64,000 nucleotides of DNA from JAHRAW01 sp965226545 (GTDB lineage: Bacteria > Pseudomonadota > Gammaproteobacteria > Arenicellales > Poriferihabitantaceae): NCBI GenBank assembly GCA_965226545.1, contig OZ245364.1, forward strand, positions 1,922,001 to 1,986,000. The letters run 5' to 3'. This document shows positions 52,652 to 62,700 of this stretch, piece after piece. Under the pieces are notes generated by a model that saw only the letters and a list, made by a program, of their open reading frames with translations, was not told the origin of the DNA and did not search any database. Each line of letters opens with the position of its first letter. The stretch's first letter is position 1. The position numbers and the translations under genes are program-made.

Positions 52652-53710
52652 CTAAGGCGCTCCGATTTGCGGCGCGCCGATTTGGAAGCGCGCAAACAAA
52701 CCGCCGTTGGTCACGACCGGCACTTCCTTGCCGAGATATTCGACGCGCACATTGGCGGCGGTGCCGATGAACACCGAAAACGGTCGCTGCCCGCGCACGG
52801 TCAATCGCCGCCCGCCCTCGACCATTTCATACAACAATCGCGTGTTGGCGACATCGGACACTTCGACCCAAGTGTCTTCGCCGACATTTAGGGTTAATTG
52901 ATTGGCGTCATCGGCGGCAACGCCGTCGCCTTCGGCTTTTGCGGCATCGGCGGATGCTTGATTGGTCGGGTCGATGTGGTCGTCGGCGATGCCGTTTTGT
53001 TCATCGCCATGCAATAAAAACCCGCGCCATTCGGCTTCGTCCTCGGCATTGGCGGCGCGCGCGCCAAAGCGGCGGTCGACCGAAAAATTCGGTTGCGGCA
53101 AAGCCGCGCTGCCGGCGGGCAGGGTTAACTCGGCGTCGTCGCGCGGCTGCGCATCATCCGACCAAGTCGGCGCCAAGGCGTCGGCAATCGGCGCATCATC
53201 CACCGATGCCGCCGACGGCGATTGAGACGGCGATTGCAACAACCAAATCACGCCAAACAACACCGCCGCGGCCAACAAACACGACAAGGCAAACGAACGT
53301 TGCTGGCGTTGTTGCGGCGCGTGTTGGCGGGTGTGCGGCGCAAGGTCGGCGGACGCGCCCGGCAAGGTGTGCTGATGCGCGGCAATCGCGGCGTCGATGT
53401 TGATGCCGAGCAGGTTGGCGTAACTGCGCCAATAGCCGACGATGTAGGTTTGCCCGAACAGTTTGGAATATTCATCGCTTTCCAATGCGTCGAGTTGCCA
53501 TTGCGACAAACACAAGGCGCGCGCCACTTCCTCGCGGCTTTGCCCAACCGATTGCCGCGCCGCGCGCAACAACGCGCCGGGACGGTCAACCGCGTTGGAT
53601 TGCGTGCGCGATTTGGATGCGCGCGACGACGATGAACCCGCCGACGCATCAACGCGCGCGGCGTCGAGTTTGTCGTCTGACTTGTCGTCGGGCGGAATTG
53701 AGTTTGACAT
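52652..53710 (-). CDS. rodZ: Cytoskeletal protein RodZ
   Basis: A 352-residue single-pass membrane protein that links MreB to the rod-shape synthesis complex. The cytosolic helix-turn-helix (~45-110: GALLRAARQSVGQSREEVARALCLSQWQLDALESDEYSKLFGQTYIVGYWRSYANLLG) is followed by a membrane helix (~145-165), a Asp/Ala-rich linker, and a C-terminal beta domain (DUF4115-like: LTLNVGEDTWVEVSDVANTRLLYEMVEGGRRLTVRGQRPFSVFIG). Rod-like cells are implied. It sits before hisS as in gammaproteobacteria; ispG, often between them, is absent. Confidence 0.93.
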   Translation of the reverse strand: MSNSIPPDDKSDDKLDAARVDASAGSSSSRASKSRTQSNAVDRPGALLRAARQSVGQSREEVARALCLSQWQLDALESDEYSKLFGQTYIVGYWRSYANLLGINIDAAIAAHQHTLPGASADLAPHTRQHAPQQRQQRSFALSCLLAAAVLFGVIWLLQSPSQSPSAASVDDAPIADALAPTWSDDAQPRDDAELTLPAGSAALPQPNFSVDRRFGARAANAEDEAEWRGFLLHGDEQNGIADDHIDPTNQASADAAKAEGDGVAADDANQLTLNVGEDTWVEVSDVANTRLLYEMVEGGRRLTVRGQRPFSVFIGTAANVRVEYLGKEVPVVTNGGLFARFQIGAPQIGAP

Positions 53711-53756
53711 TATTAATGAATAACCAATAATTAAAGTTAACGTTAATAATTTAAAG

Positions 53757-55016
53757 TTAACAATTTAATGAAGCGGCGGCGGGCGCGGCAACAGGCGCGT
53801 CCACTTGCACTTTTGCCCCACGCGCGTTTTGTTTTTGCAAACGACTTGCGCGCCCGGTGCGGTCATCAACTCGTCCGGCGAGTTGTCCGCAGGCCGCGGC
53901 AATATCGTCGCCGCGCGTTTTGCGCGTCATCGTAAAAATATCGCGCGCCAACAACACATCGCGGAAGCGGTTAATCGCATCATCGGATGCGCGTCGATAA
54001 TCGATGCCCGGCGACGGATTAAACGGAATCAGATTGACCTTGGCCGGCAAATCGCCGAGCAACCGCGCCAACGCGCGCGCATGCGATTCATCGTCGTTGA
54101 CGGAATCAATCAACACATATTCAAACGTTATCGTTTGCCGCGCAATGCGATTTGCATAACGGCGACACGCGGACAACAGCCGCGCAATCGGATATTTTTT
54201 GTTGAGCGGCACCAATTGATTGCGCAAATCGTCGGTCGGCGCGTGCAATGACACCGCCAAACTGACCGGACAAACTTCGGCGAGTTGTTCAATCATCGGC
54301 GCCAAGCCGGCGGTGCTTAAGGTCACGCGGCGGCGCGACAAACCGAATGAACAATCATCCATCATCAACCGCATCGCCGCGACCACATTGTCGAAATTTA
54401 ACAACGGCTCGCCCATGCCCATCAGTACGACATTGGTGACTGCATTGCGCGATTCGGATTGCGACTCGGATTGTGACTCGGGTTTCGATTCAAGTTTCGA
54501 CTCGGCGGGTGAATTGGATTGTGCATTTGCATTCGCATTCGAATCAATCGACGCTTCGGGCGCGGGCGCCAATTCGCGGTTGGCAAGCCACAACTGCCCG
54601 ATGATTTCATCGACGCTTAAATTGCGGTTATAACCTTGTCTCGCGGTCGCGCAAAAGGTGCAGTTCAATCCGCAACCAACTTGCGAAGACACGCACAACG
54701 TGCCGCGTTTTGCTTCGGGGATGAACACGCTTTCGATGCAATTGTTGTCGCGCAACGACAACAGCCATTTAATGGTGCCGTCGACCGAATGATGCGCGGC
54801 GGCGATTTGCGGCGCGGCAATCGACGCATCGCGCGCCAACCGTTCGCGCAACGGTTTGCTTAAATCGGTCATCGCCTCAAACGAAGTAACGCGGCGTTGA
54901 TAAATCCACTGCAACACCTGCTGCGCGCGAAACCGCCGTTCGCCCATCGCACAAAACATCGATTCGAGCGCCGGGCGGTCAAGTGCCAGCAGATTGGTCG
55001 GTGATTCGGTTTGCAT
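53757..55016 (-). CDS. rlmN: Dual-specificity 23S rRNA/tRNA adenine-C2 methyltransferase
   Basis: A 419-residue radical SAM enzyme that makes m2A2503 in 23S rRNA and m2A37 in tRNA. CxxxCxxC is CGLNCTFC; NVVLMGMGEPLLNFDNV, RVTLSTAGLAP, SLHAPTDDLRNQLVPLNKKYP and the catalytic cysteine in AAACGQLAG follow the family. Between NRELAP and the NVVLMGMGEP strand there is an insert of about 40 residues of (Ser-Glu/Gln)-rich repeats (PESQSESQSES-like), absent from E. coli RlmN. The C-terminal ~35 residues are also low complexity. Confidence 0.95.
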   Translation of the reverse strand: MQTESPTNLLALDRPALESMFCAMGERRFRAQQVLQWIYQRRVTSFEAMTDLSKPLRERLARDASIAAPQIAAAHHSVDGTIKWLLSLRDNNCIESVFIPEAKRGTLCVSSQVGCGLNCTFCATARQGYNRNLSVDEIIGQLWLANRELAPAPEASIDSNANANAQSNSPAESKLESKPESQSESQSESRNAVTNVVLMGMGEPLLNFDNVVAAMRLMMDDCSFGLSRRRVTLSTAGLAPMIEQLAEVCPVSLAVSLHAPTDDLRNQLVPLNKKYPIARLLSACRRYANRIARQTITFEYVLIDSVNDDESHARALARLLGDLPAKVNLIPFNPSPGIDYRRASDDAINRFRDVLLARDIFTMTRKTRGDDIAAACGQLAGRVDDRTGRASRLQKQNARGAKVQVDAPVAAPAAASLNC

Positions 55017-55139
55017 GCGGCGGGTTAATGGCGGGTGTGGCTTGGTAAGTTGGGCGGGCGTTAACTAAAACTTAAGTTGCAATCGGCGGGCGGGTCATCG
55101 ACGGGCGTGCAATCGACATAAGGCGGACATCATCAACCG

Positions 55140-55222
55140 CGCATCGAGCGTTCAATTGCGCACTGAATTGCACACTTAGTTGCACAGTTAATCGCACACA
55201 TACTTGCACACTTAATCACGCA
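55140..55222. repeat. Short degenerate repeats (gcacacttaatc units) between rlmN and ndk
   Basis: Units such as gcacacttaattgc recur in the gap between rlmN and ndk. Confidence 0.55.
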
Positions 55223-55223
55223 T

Positions 55224-55652
55224 TCAATTGCGCGAATGAATTTGCGCGGCGTCGAAGAAAAACGCGATTTCCTGCGCCGCGGTTTCGGCCGCATCCGAGC
55301 CATGCACCGCGTTTTGTTCGACGCCGGCGGCGAAATCGGCGCGAATTGTGCCGGCGGCGGCGTCCGCCGGATTGGTTGCGCCCATCACTTCGCGGTTTTT
55401 GGCGATGGCGTTTTCGCCTTCGAGCACCTGCACCATCACTGGGCCGGAGGTCATAAACGCGACCAAATCGTTGTAAAACGGGCGTTGTTTATGCACCGCG
55501 TAAAACTGCTCGGCTTGGTCGCGGCTGAGATGCAGCATTTTTGCGGCAACAATGGTCAAGCCGGCGTCTTCAAATCGTTGATAGATTTTGCCGATGAGAT
55601 TCTTGCCAACCGCGTCGGGTTTGACGATGGAAAAAGTTCGTTCGATGGCCAT
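55224..55652 (-). CDS. ndk: Nucleoside diphosphate kinase
   Basis: A 142-residue enzyme that moves gamma-phosphate between nucleotides through a phospho-histidine. MAIERTFSIVKPDAVGKNLIGKIYQRFEDAGLTIVAAKM starts the protein at 55652; longer open frames are artefacts. The active-site histidine lies in NAVHGSDAAETAAQEIAFFF. End of the der-to-ndk cluster. Confidence 0.97.
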   Translation of the reverse strand: MAIERTFSIVKPDAVGKNLIGKIYQRFEDAGLTIVAAKMLHLSRDQAEQFYAVHKQRPFYNDLVAFMTSGPVMVQVLEGENAIAKNREVMGATNPADAAAGTIRADFAAGVEQNAVHGSDAAETAAQEIAFFFDAAQIHSRN

Positions 55653-55746
55653 GTGATTGTCGGGGTTGCGGGTTGGGTTGCGATTCGATAGTCGAGAGTT
55701 GCACTTATTGCATTGCCGCTGATGCATTGCGCGGCGCGACGGCTGA

Positions 55747-57561
55747 TTATACGCAACCACCGCGCAAATGCGAATCGCACAATCGCGCGCGCAACACGCC
55801 ATGCGCGTCATCGACCGCATCGATTTGCACCCGCGCCCAATCGCCGGGCTGCAACTCGACGCCGCCGCGCGCGTTGGCTTCGCGCTTGGCGTTGGATTCA
55901 CTTGCGGCGGTTTGGCTTGCAGAGCGCGATGCGCGAAATTGCACGCTGAAATAATCCGCAGCGCGCGCGGTGGCGACGCCGTGCTCATCGATTTTTTCAA
56001 TCAACACCCGCGCGCGCGTCCCGAGTTGGCGGGCGGCGACGCGACGCCACACTTTTTGCCCGGCGGCGCGCGCCAACTTGGCGCGTTGTTTGCGCACCTT
56101 TGGCGCGATTTGTTTGGGGATGCGCGCAGCCGGCGTGCCGGCGCGCGGTGAATAGGCGAACACATGCGGATGGGCGATTTCCAATTCATCAATCGCGCGC
56201 AAGGTTTGCGCAAAATCCGCATCAGATTCGGTGGGAAAGCCGACCAACACATCGGCGCTTAAGGTCGCGCGCGGCGCAATCGCGCGCAAGGCGGCGACGC
56301 GGTCATAGATAATTTCGCGCGTCGCGCGGCGTTTCATTCGCTTGAGGATTAAGGTGCTGGCGCTTTGCATCGACAAATGCAAATGCGGACACAATCGCGG
56401 CATCTCGGCAAACAACGCCAGCAATTCATCCTTCAGATGCGCCGGGTCAATCGAACTCAATCGCAATTGATAATCGCCGCGCAATTCGCCAAGTTGTCGA
56501 ATCAATGTCGCCAACCGACTCGCATCGCCGCGCTCATCGTCATGCGCGCCGACAAAATCATCGCCATACGCACCCAAATCCACGCCGCATAAAACAATCT
56601 CGCCAACGCCGCCATCGATGAATTGCGCGACTTGTCGACGAATCAACTGCGCCGGAAATGATTGGCTTGGCCCGCGCGCGCGATGAATAATGCAAAAAGT
56701 GCAGCCTCGGTCGCAACCTTGTTGCACCTGCACAAACGCGCGCGCGCGTCCATCGAAGCCGGTCAACAATTCAGTCGGTATCGCACTCGGCGCGGCGGTT
56801 TGGATTGCGACGGCGGGATGGACGGTGTTTGCACTTGCGACTGTGCTTTGACTTTGACTTTGACTTGCACTTGCACTTGCACTTACGCTTGCACTTGTAC
56901 CCGCACTTAAAACGACATTCAGACTCGGACTCGAACTTGTATTTTTGTTTGTGCTTGCGGATGCACTTTCATTTGCACTTGCACTTGCACTTGCACTCAC
57001 ATTCACACTTCCATTTACACCGTCAACACCACTTACCGCCACATCGTCGGCGGTCATAATAATTTTCGCAAGCGCAACATCGCCATCGGTGTCGACATCG
57101 GCATCGACATTAACAATGCCACCGTCGTCGCTATCGGCAACGACTTGGTCGCCCGCGTCAACATCAGTATCGACATCGACATCAACAATCCGCGAAAGCA
57201 ATTGCGGTATCGACAACTTAGCCGCGTTGCCGACCACCAAACTTACGCCGGGAATCGCCGCGCAGGCGGCGGACGCCAATTGCGCATAGCAGCCGGTGAC
57301 CACGACGCGCGCATTGGGATTATCGCGCACCGCGCGGCGCACCAATTGGCGCGCTTGGCGGTCGGCTTCGGCGGTGACCGAGCAGGTGTTGATGATGCAC
57401 ACATCGGCGGATTCGCCGGGGGCTGCGCGGCGGGCATTTTGGCGGCGCAATTGTTGCGCGAGGTGCGCGGATTCGAAAGCGTTGACTTTGCAGCCGAGCG
57501 TGCTGATGGCATAACGGCGAATCGCGCGCGGCGGCGCATCGCGCGAGGCGGCGGAGGTCAC
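55747..57561 (-). CDS. mtaB: tRNA N6-threonylcarbamoyladenosine methylthiotransferase with long low-complexity insert
   Basis: A 604-residue radical SAM methylthiotransferase of the MtaB group, which converts t6A37 to ms2t6A37. The N-terminal UPF0004 domain has TLGCKVNAFES, INTCSVTAEADRQARQLVRRA and VVVTGCYAQLA, supplying three cluster cysteines. The radical SAM domain begins FVQVQQGCDRGCTFCIIHRARGPSQS (CxxxCxxC). Between them (~125-265) lies a ~140-residue insert of Asp-Val and Ala-Ser repeats (SASASASANE-type), encoded by hexamers like acttgc. Family members are ~420-450 residues. The N- and C-terminal domains and TRAM-like end are otherwise normal. Confidence 0.93.
   Translation of the reverse strand: MTSAASRDAPPRAIRRYAISTLGCKVNAFESAHLAQQLRRQNARRAAPGESADVCIINTCSVTAEADRQARQLVRRAVRDNPNARVVVTGCYAQLASAACAAIPGVSLVVGNAAKLSIPQLLSRIVDVDVDTDVDAGDQVVADSDDGGIVNVDADVDTDGDVALAKIIMTADDVAVSGVDGVNGSVNVSASASASANESASASTNKNTSSSPSLNVVLSAGTSASVSASASASQSQSQSTVASANTVHPAVAIQTAAPSAIPTELLTGFDGRARAFVQVQQGCDRGCTFCIIHRARGPSQSFPAQLIRRQVAQFIDGGVGEIVLCGVDLGAYGDDFVGAHDDERGDASRLATLIRQLGELRGDYQLRLSSIDPAHLKDELLALFAEMPRLCPHLHLSMQSASTLILKRMKRRATREIIYDRVAALRAIAPRATLSADVLVGFPTESDADFAQTLRAIDELEIAHPHVFAYSPRAGTPAARIPKQIAPKVRKQRAKLARAAGQKVWRRVAARQLGTRARVLIEKIDEHGVATARAADYFSVQFRASRSASQTAASESNAKREANARGGVELQPGDWARVQIDAVDDAHGVLRARLCDSHLRGGCV
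56820..57015. repeat. Hexamer repeat tract inside mtaB
   Basis: Units of acttgc/acttac/gactttgact type repeat in the coding strand complement, translating as Ala-Ser and Gln-Ser repeats. Length changes in sixes keep the frame. Confidence 0.85.
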
Positions 57562-57586
57562 GGTGTGCGGCGCGGCGGGTTGGGCG

Positions 57587-57910
57587 TTAGTTAACGGTGA
57601 AACTCTCGCCGCAACCGCATTGCTCGGTTACATTCGGGTTGCGAAAATGAAACGCCGCCGACAAGCCGTCTTCGACATAATCGATTTCGGTGCCGTCCAA
57701 AAACTGCAGGTGTTCGTCGTTGACCACCACGCGCACGCCGCGACTTTCGAATACATGCTCAGTCGCGCCGATGTCGTCGGCATAATCCAGCGTATACGCC
57801 AGCCCCGAACAACCGGCGTTTTTGACGCTAAAACGCAATGCGCTTTTGCGCCGGGTGGCGAGATGCGATTTGATTCGCGTCGCCGCGGGTGGGGTTAAGG
57901 TGATTGTCAT
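57587..57910 (-). CDS. iscA: Iron-sulfur cluster assembly protein IscA
   Basis: A 107-residue A-type carrier. The three conserved cysteines are in VKNAGCSGLAYTLDYAD and EQCGCGESFTVN; VVVNDEHLQFLDGTEIDYVEDGLSAAFHFRNPN matches E. coli IscA almost throughout. ErpA or SufA are less likely by overall similarity. It stands alone, not in an isc operon; upstream of mtaB, which needs Fe-S clusters. Confidence 0.93.
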   Translation of the reverse strand: MTITLTPPAATRIKSHLATRRKSALRFSVKNAGCSGLAYTLDYADDIGATEHVFESRGVRVVVNDEHLQFLDGTEIDYVEDGLSAAFHFRNPNVTEQCGCGESFTVN

Positions 57911-58152
57911 TTGGGTTGATGGGTGAATGGATGCGGGGTTAAGTTACGGTGTGCATCAGCGACAACATTACTACAAAACTACAATGTTAATAAAATAAGT
58001 GCAAAACGGAATAAAGCAATCTCAACAAACCATACCCAAAAACCGTACGCGAATCAATTGCGCGGAGTTGCCTTAATTTATGCGGATGTTTAGTGCGGCT
58101 ATTGGTGCGAATGTTTAGTGCGAATATTCATGCCGATGTTTCGCACTGACAC
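57911..58152. other. Gap between iscA and the aminotransferase gene
   Basis: About 240 bases. The only structure seen is repeated gtgcgaatgttta-type units between 58085 and 58145. No gene is supported. Confidence 0.4.
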
Positions 58153-59592
58153 TTACTTCGCCGCCAACACCCGCGCGGTTTGGTCGAGGCTGGCGCGCGC
58201 TTTTTGCACCAATTCATCAATCTCGGCGCGGCTGATAATCAACGGCGGCGCGCACACTATGGTGTCGCCGACCGCGCGCAAAATCACGCCGTTGTCCATG
58301 CATATATCGCGGCACATCGCGCCGGCGCCGGCGGCGGTATCGAATCGGGTGAGCGCGGTTTTGTCGGCGACCAATTCGAGCGCGCATAAAAAGCCGACGC
58401 CGCGCACTTCACCGACCAGCGGGTGTTCGCCCAAACTGCGCCATTGTTGCTGCAGATATTGCATCGTGTTTTCGCGCGCGGTTTCGATGATGCGTTCATC
58501 GCGCAAGATGCGCAGGTTGGCGAGCGCGACCGCACAGGCGACCGGATGACCTGAATAAGTGTAGCCGTGCGCGAATTCATTATCCGCCGCGACCACCTCA
58601 GCGACGCGGTCGGCGACCATCACCGCGCTGACCGGTTGATAGCCGGACGACAAGCCTTTCGCCAGCGTCATAAAATCGCCTTTGATGTCGCAGGTTTGCG
58701 AGCCAAACCATTGCCCGGTGCGACCAAAGCCGCAGATAACTTCGTCGACTATCAGCAGGATTTCGTACTCGGCGCAGATGCGCTGGATTTCGCGCCAATA
58801 CGGCGCCGCCGGGATGATGACGCCGCCGGCGCCCTGCACCGGCTCGGCGATAAACGCGGCGACTTGGTCGGCGCCGAGTTCGATGATTTTTTCCTCCAAG
58901 GCGCGCGCGCAAGTGAGCGCGAATTCGTCTTCGGTTAATTCGCGCTGATTATCGGCGCGCCCAAAATAATACGGCTGGGCGATGTGCGCGATGCCGGCGA
59001 TTGGCAGCCCGCCTTGCGCATGCATCGCGCTCATGCCGCCGAGGCTGGCGCCGGCCACCGTGCTGCCGTGATAGGCGTTGACGCGGCTGATGATGGTTTG
59101 GCGTTTGGGTTGTCCGCGCCGTTGCCAGTAATAACGCGCCAAACGCACGATGGTGTCGTTGGCATCCGAGCCGGTGCAGCCGAAAAAGGCGCTGTTGAAT
59201 TGCGGCGGCGTCAATTCCGCCAATAGCGCCGACAATTCGACCGCCGGCAATTGGGCGGTGTTGAAGAAACTGTTGTAATACGGCAATTCGCGCATTTGTT
59301 GCGCGGCCGCATCGGCGAGTTCGTGTCGTCCATAGCCGATGTTGACGCACCACAAACCGGACATTGCATCGAGATATTTTTTGCCGTCGGTGTCGCTGAT
59401 GTACACCCCGTTTGCGCCGCTGATGATGCGCGCGCCGCTTTTATGCAGGCGGCTGTGATTGGTGAACGGATGAAAATGATGCCGGTTGTCGAGCGTGCGC
59501 AACGCGGCGGTGTTGTGGGGGCGCATGGTTAATTTGCGGGTAAAACCCAACAGCCGGTTGATGGTTTTGGCGACGCTGTCGTAGGTGCGCAT
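58153..59592 (-). CDS. Class III PLP aminotransferase (omega-amino acid:pyruvate type)
   Basis: A PLP transaminase of about 480 residues. NGVYISDTDGKKYLDAMSGLWCVNIGYGR, FFGCTGSDANDTIVRLARYYW, FIAEPVQGAGGVIIPA, LLIVDEVICGFGRTGQWFGSQTCDIKGDFMTLAKGLSSGYQP (PLP lysine in AKG) and HGYTYSGHPVACAVALANL are clear. This pattern is that of beta-alanine/putrescine/omega-amino-acid:pyruvate enzymes (SpuC-like); the substrate cannot be fixed. Start is uncertain: ATG at 59592 or 59526 (MRPHNTAALRTLDNRHHFHPF, closest to homologues). Confidence 0.9.
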   Translation of the reverse strand: MRTYDSVAKTINRLLGFTRKLTMRPHNTAALRTLDNRHHFHPFTNHSRLHKSGARIISGANGVYISDTDGKKYLDAMSGLWCVNIGYGRHELADAAAQQMRELPYYNSFFNTAQLPAVELSALLAELTPPQFNSAFFGCTGSDANDTIVRLARYYWQRRGQPKRQTIISRVNAYHGSTVAGASLGGMSAMHAQGGLPIAGIAHIAQPYYFGRADNQRELTEDEFALTCARALEEKIIELGADQVAAFIAEPVQGAGGVIIPAAPYWREIQRICAEYEILLIVDEVICGFGRTGQWFGSQTCDIKGDFMTLAKGLSSGYQPVSAVMVADRVAEVVAADNEFAHGYTYSGHPVACAVALANLRILRDERIIETARENTMQYLQQQWRSLGEHPLVGEVRGVGFLCALELVADKTALTRFDTAAGAGAMCRDICMDNGVILRAVGDTIVCAPPLIISRAEIDELVQKARASLDQTARVLAAK

Positions 59593-59742
59593 GATTATTT
59601 TGCAGGGGTAAACCCGCCGCACATCGTATTTGATATGCGGCGGGTGGGGGGAGAGTCGGCGCGGGATTGTCGATTATTGAATCAAACCATACACCTCGCG
59701 CTTTGGCGAATTCGAATTAACTTGGCGAATTAACGCCTCGCC

Positions 59743-62700
59743 TTAAAACGCCACCTTGCCGCGCAACAATACGCTTTGTTCGGCGTCGCCGGAGTCGAGC
59801 GATTCGTATTCGCCGACCAAGTTCAGCACAAAATCGCGTTTCGGCGACCAATCCAGCCCCAGCCGCCAAGTGTCATTGGCGCGATGCGACCATTCGCCAA
59901 ACGGCGTCAGCACGCCGCCAACGCCGCTCAATCCATAGCCGACGCGCGCATCGACTTGCATTGCGTAATCATCCGGCGTGGCGGTTAAATCGGTCAACGG
60001 GTTGTCCCACACATTGCGCTCGGCGAGTTCGCCGTAGGTCGGCGTCAGGCTAACCGAGAAGCCCTGCCCGTCCGCGCCCGGTTGGTTGCGGAATTGGGCA
60101 TAAACGCCCCATTCTTCATATTCGCCGTCCGCCGCCCATGCGCCGTGCGCGCGCAATTCGCCGCTGCGGCGGGTGCTGGCGTCGGCAAATCGCATGCCGG
60201 TCGATGCTTCGAGTGCGCCGTCGCTGCCGCCGTCGCCGTGCGCCTGTCGCCAACCGAATTCGAAGCCCGGTTCATATCGCCCGCCATTCGAGGTGAGGTG
60301 CGATTGGCTAATGCTGAGGCTCATGCGCGACAAGCCGGTATTGATGGCTTGTTCGGGGAAGCCGTCCGCTTCGTCGATTTCCATCCGCGTCGATACGACT
60401 TCGCCTTTAAGGCGCATATCGATGACGCCATAATCGCGAATCGAACCGCTGGCGCCAAGTGCGGCGTTTTGCATAAAGATGTCGGTGGTTTTGGTTTCCG
60501 ACACGTCTGTTTTGGCGGTGCGTTCGAGTTCGCCGCTGCCGTAGCCGACGCTCAGCCACAAATCGAGATGCTTGGCTTGCCAACTGAGATACGGATGCAT
60601 CGACACCAAATCCACCGTGTATTTGCCGTCGCCAAGCCCAATAAGTTCTTTGCGCCCGGTGTAGTCGACCGTGCTGTCGGACCAGCCAATCGCCAAACCA
60701 AACAAGGTCGAATTGGTGAATGCGCCATCGACGCCGACATATAAATTGCGCAAATCGCCGTCCCAAATCAAATCTTGTTCATCGCCGCGCAATGCGCGAT
60801 AACGCGCACTCATCCACATCGCAAACCCGCCGGGCGCGCGATAGGAATCCGCGCCGCCGGCGACGCCAAGCGGCATGTTGACCGATGCGTTGTTAAGCAA
60901 ATCGGCGAAATCCATTCGGTCGTCGGCGAGCGATTGCCCATGCGCCATTGCGATGCCGGCGATGCTGTTTTGCCCGGCTAACGATACTTGCGGCGTGCGG
61001 TGTGTGCCGCTGCGCAGTTGCGCGATGCGCCCGCTAATCACGCCAATCGTGTCGCTGATAATCGCCGCGGTAATGCGCGGCAGGATGAGTTCATTGAGCC
61101 GCATCAAATCTTCGTCGGTGGACAGCAACGGCTTGATGGTCAGCGGGTGTGTTGTGGTCGCTTTGTTGTCGTCTGTGATGGTGTATTGGTAATACGCCCA
61201 ATCCGGCAGTTTGGTTACCGTGTTGTTTCTAATCTGTTCGCGCAACTCGTCGATAATAGCCTGGGTCACGCGAATGGTCATTACCGGCGGCACCCGGTCG
61301 TTGACAACGCCGCGCACCCACTCCGGATTGGGGACGGGTTCAGTGTCGCCTTCGAAAGTCAAGTTGCCATCTTCATCAGTCGGCGTGGCTGCGTAGGTAT
61401 AAGGCGCAACCCCGCCGCCGTCCGCCGCCGGGAACGTCCATTCATAATCGACATCGACTTCATAGTTGCCCAAGTCGATTTCATAAACGCGTTTCGCCAA
61501 CATTGGGCCGGCGACAAATTGAATCAAAAAGTCGTCAAACCCTTCGACGCCGTTGCCGTCCGCAACCGTCATCCCCACTTCTATCGTTTGCACGAAATCG
61601 TCTTCTTTTTCAGTATCTTCGTCTTTGATGGTGAGAATTTCCTTCGGGGCGGTGAGGGTGTAGGTGCCGCCGACTTGGGTGCCGCCGTCGCCCGCCCACA
61701 ACAATTCAATCCCAATCCCCGCGGTTTCGTCGGCTGCATTGAGATAGAAAGTCGTCACGGGATTCCTGCCTCTGCGCACGTTTTCGTCCGCCGCGGCAAA
61801 TTGATAGGGGGCGGTGTAATCCCCGACTGAAATCGTATAAGTCAACGGCGCGGCATGCATGGATTCATCGACCGGCGACAAGGTCACCGTAATGCCTTCC
61901 GGTTGATTGACGGTGAAACTCACATCCGGATGCGACACATCGAAGCCCGGTGCGGGGAATACGTCAATGCCAAACGCCCCATTCGCCGCCACCGCCACGT
62001 CGTTGGCATCGACGGCGGTCAGTATGTAACCGGTGCCGCCGACTTTAAGCGCATTGCCGTAAACCCGCCCGGTGTTCCCGTCAAAATTGACGCCTTCCGG
62101 CAACTGGCCTTGCAAAGCGTAACTAAACGGTGCAGTGCCGCCATCGGGCGAGGTCAAGGTGACATCGAACGGATGGTCGATGGTGAAACTTAAATTTTTC
62201 TGCACCGCAAAGGTCGGCACGGTATTGACGCGAATCGCCAGCGTATGAGTCGCCGAGCGCGGTGTAGTTGCGCTGTCGGTGGCGATGAATTGATAGGTGA
62301 AATTGCCGGCCACGGTCGGCGTGCCGCCGACGCCGGCGGTGCTGTCGAATGTCAACCCGCCCGAGCCGCTTAAGTTGTCCGTCGTGGGATTCAATACCGG
62401 TCGAACACCGGTGCCAGGCACCAAGGCGGCGGAGGGGATGTCGCCGGTGACGCCGGTGTCGCCGTTGAGCACATAAGTCGGGCTGCCGACGGTGAATGTC
62501 GCCACATCATCCTCGCGCGTAAATTGCGGCGCAGCCACCACTTCGACAACGAAATTGCCCTCGGCGGATGAGCCGTTGGAATCGGTGGCGGTGAACGAGA
62601 CACTGGCTTCGCCCAGTGGCGGACTGCCAACAAGCAAGTTGGGCGATTCAAGAGTCACGCCGGGGGGCAAGGTGCCGTAAGCGACGGAGAAAGTAAACGG

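Noticed and set aside
55653..56000. N-terminal extension of ndk
   Set aside because: It lies over the 3' end of mtaB; NDK proteins start at MAIERTFSIVKPDAV.
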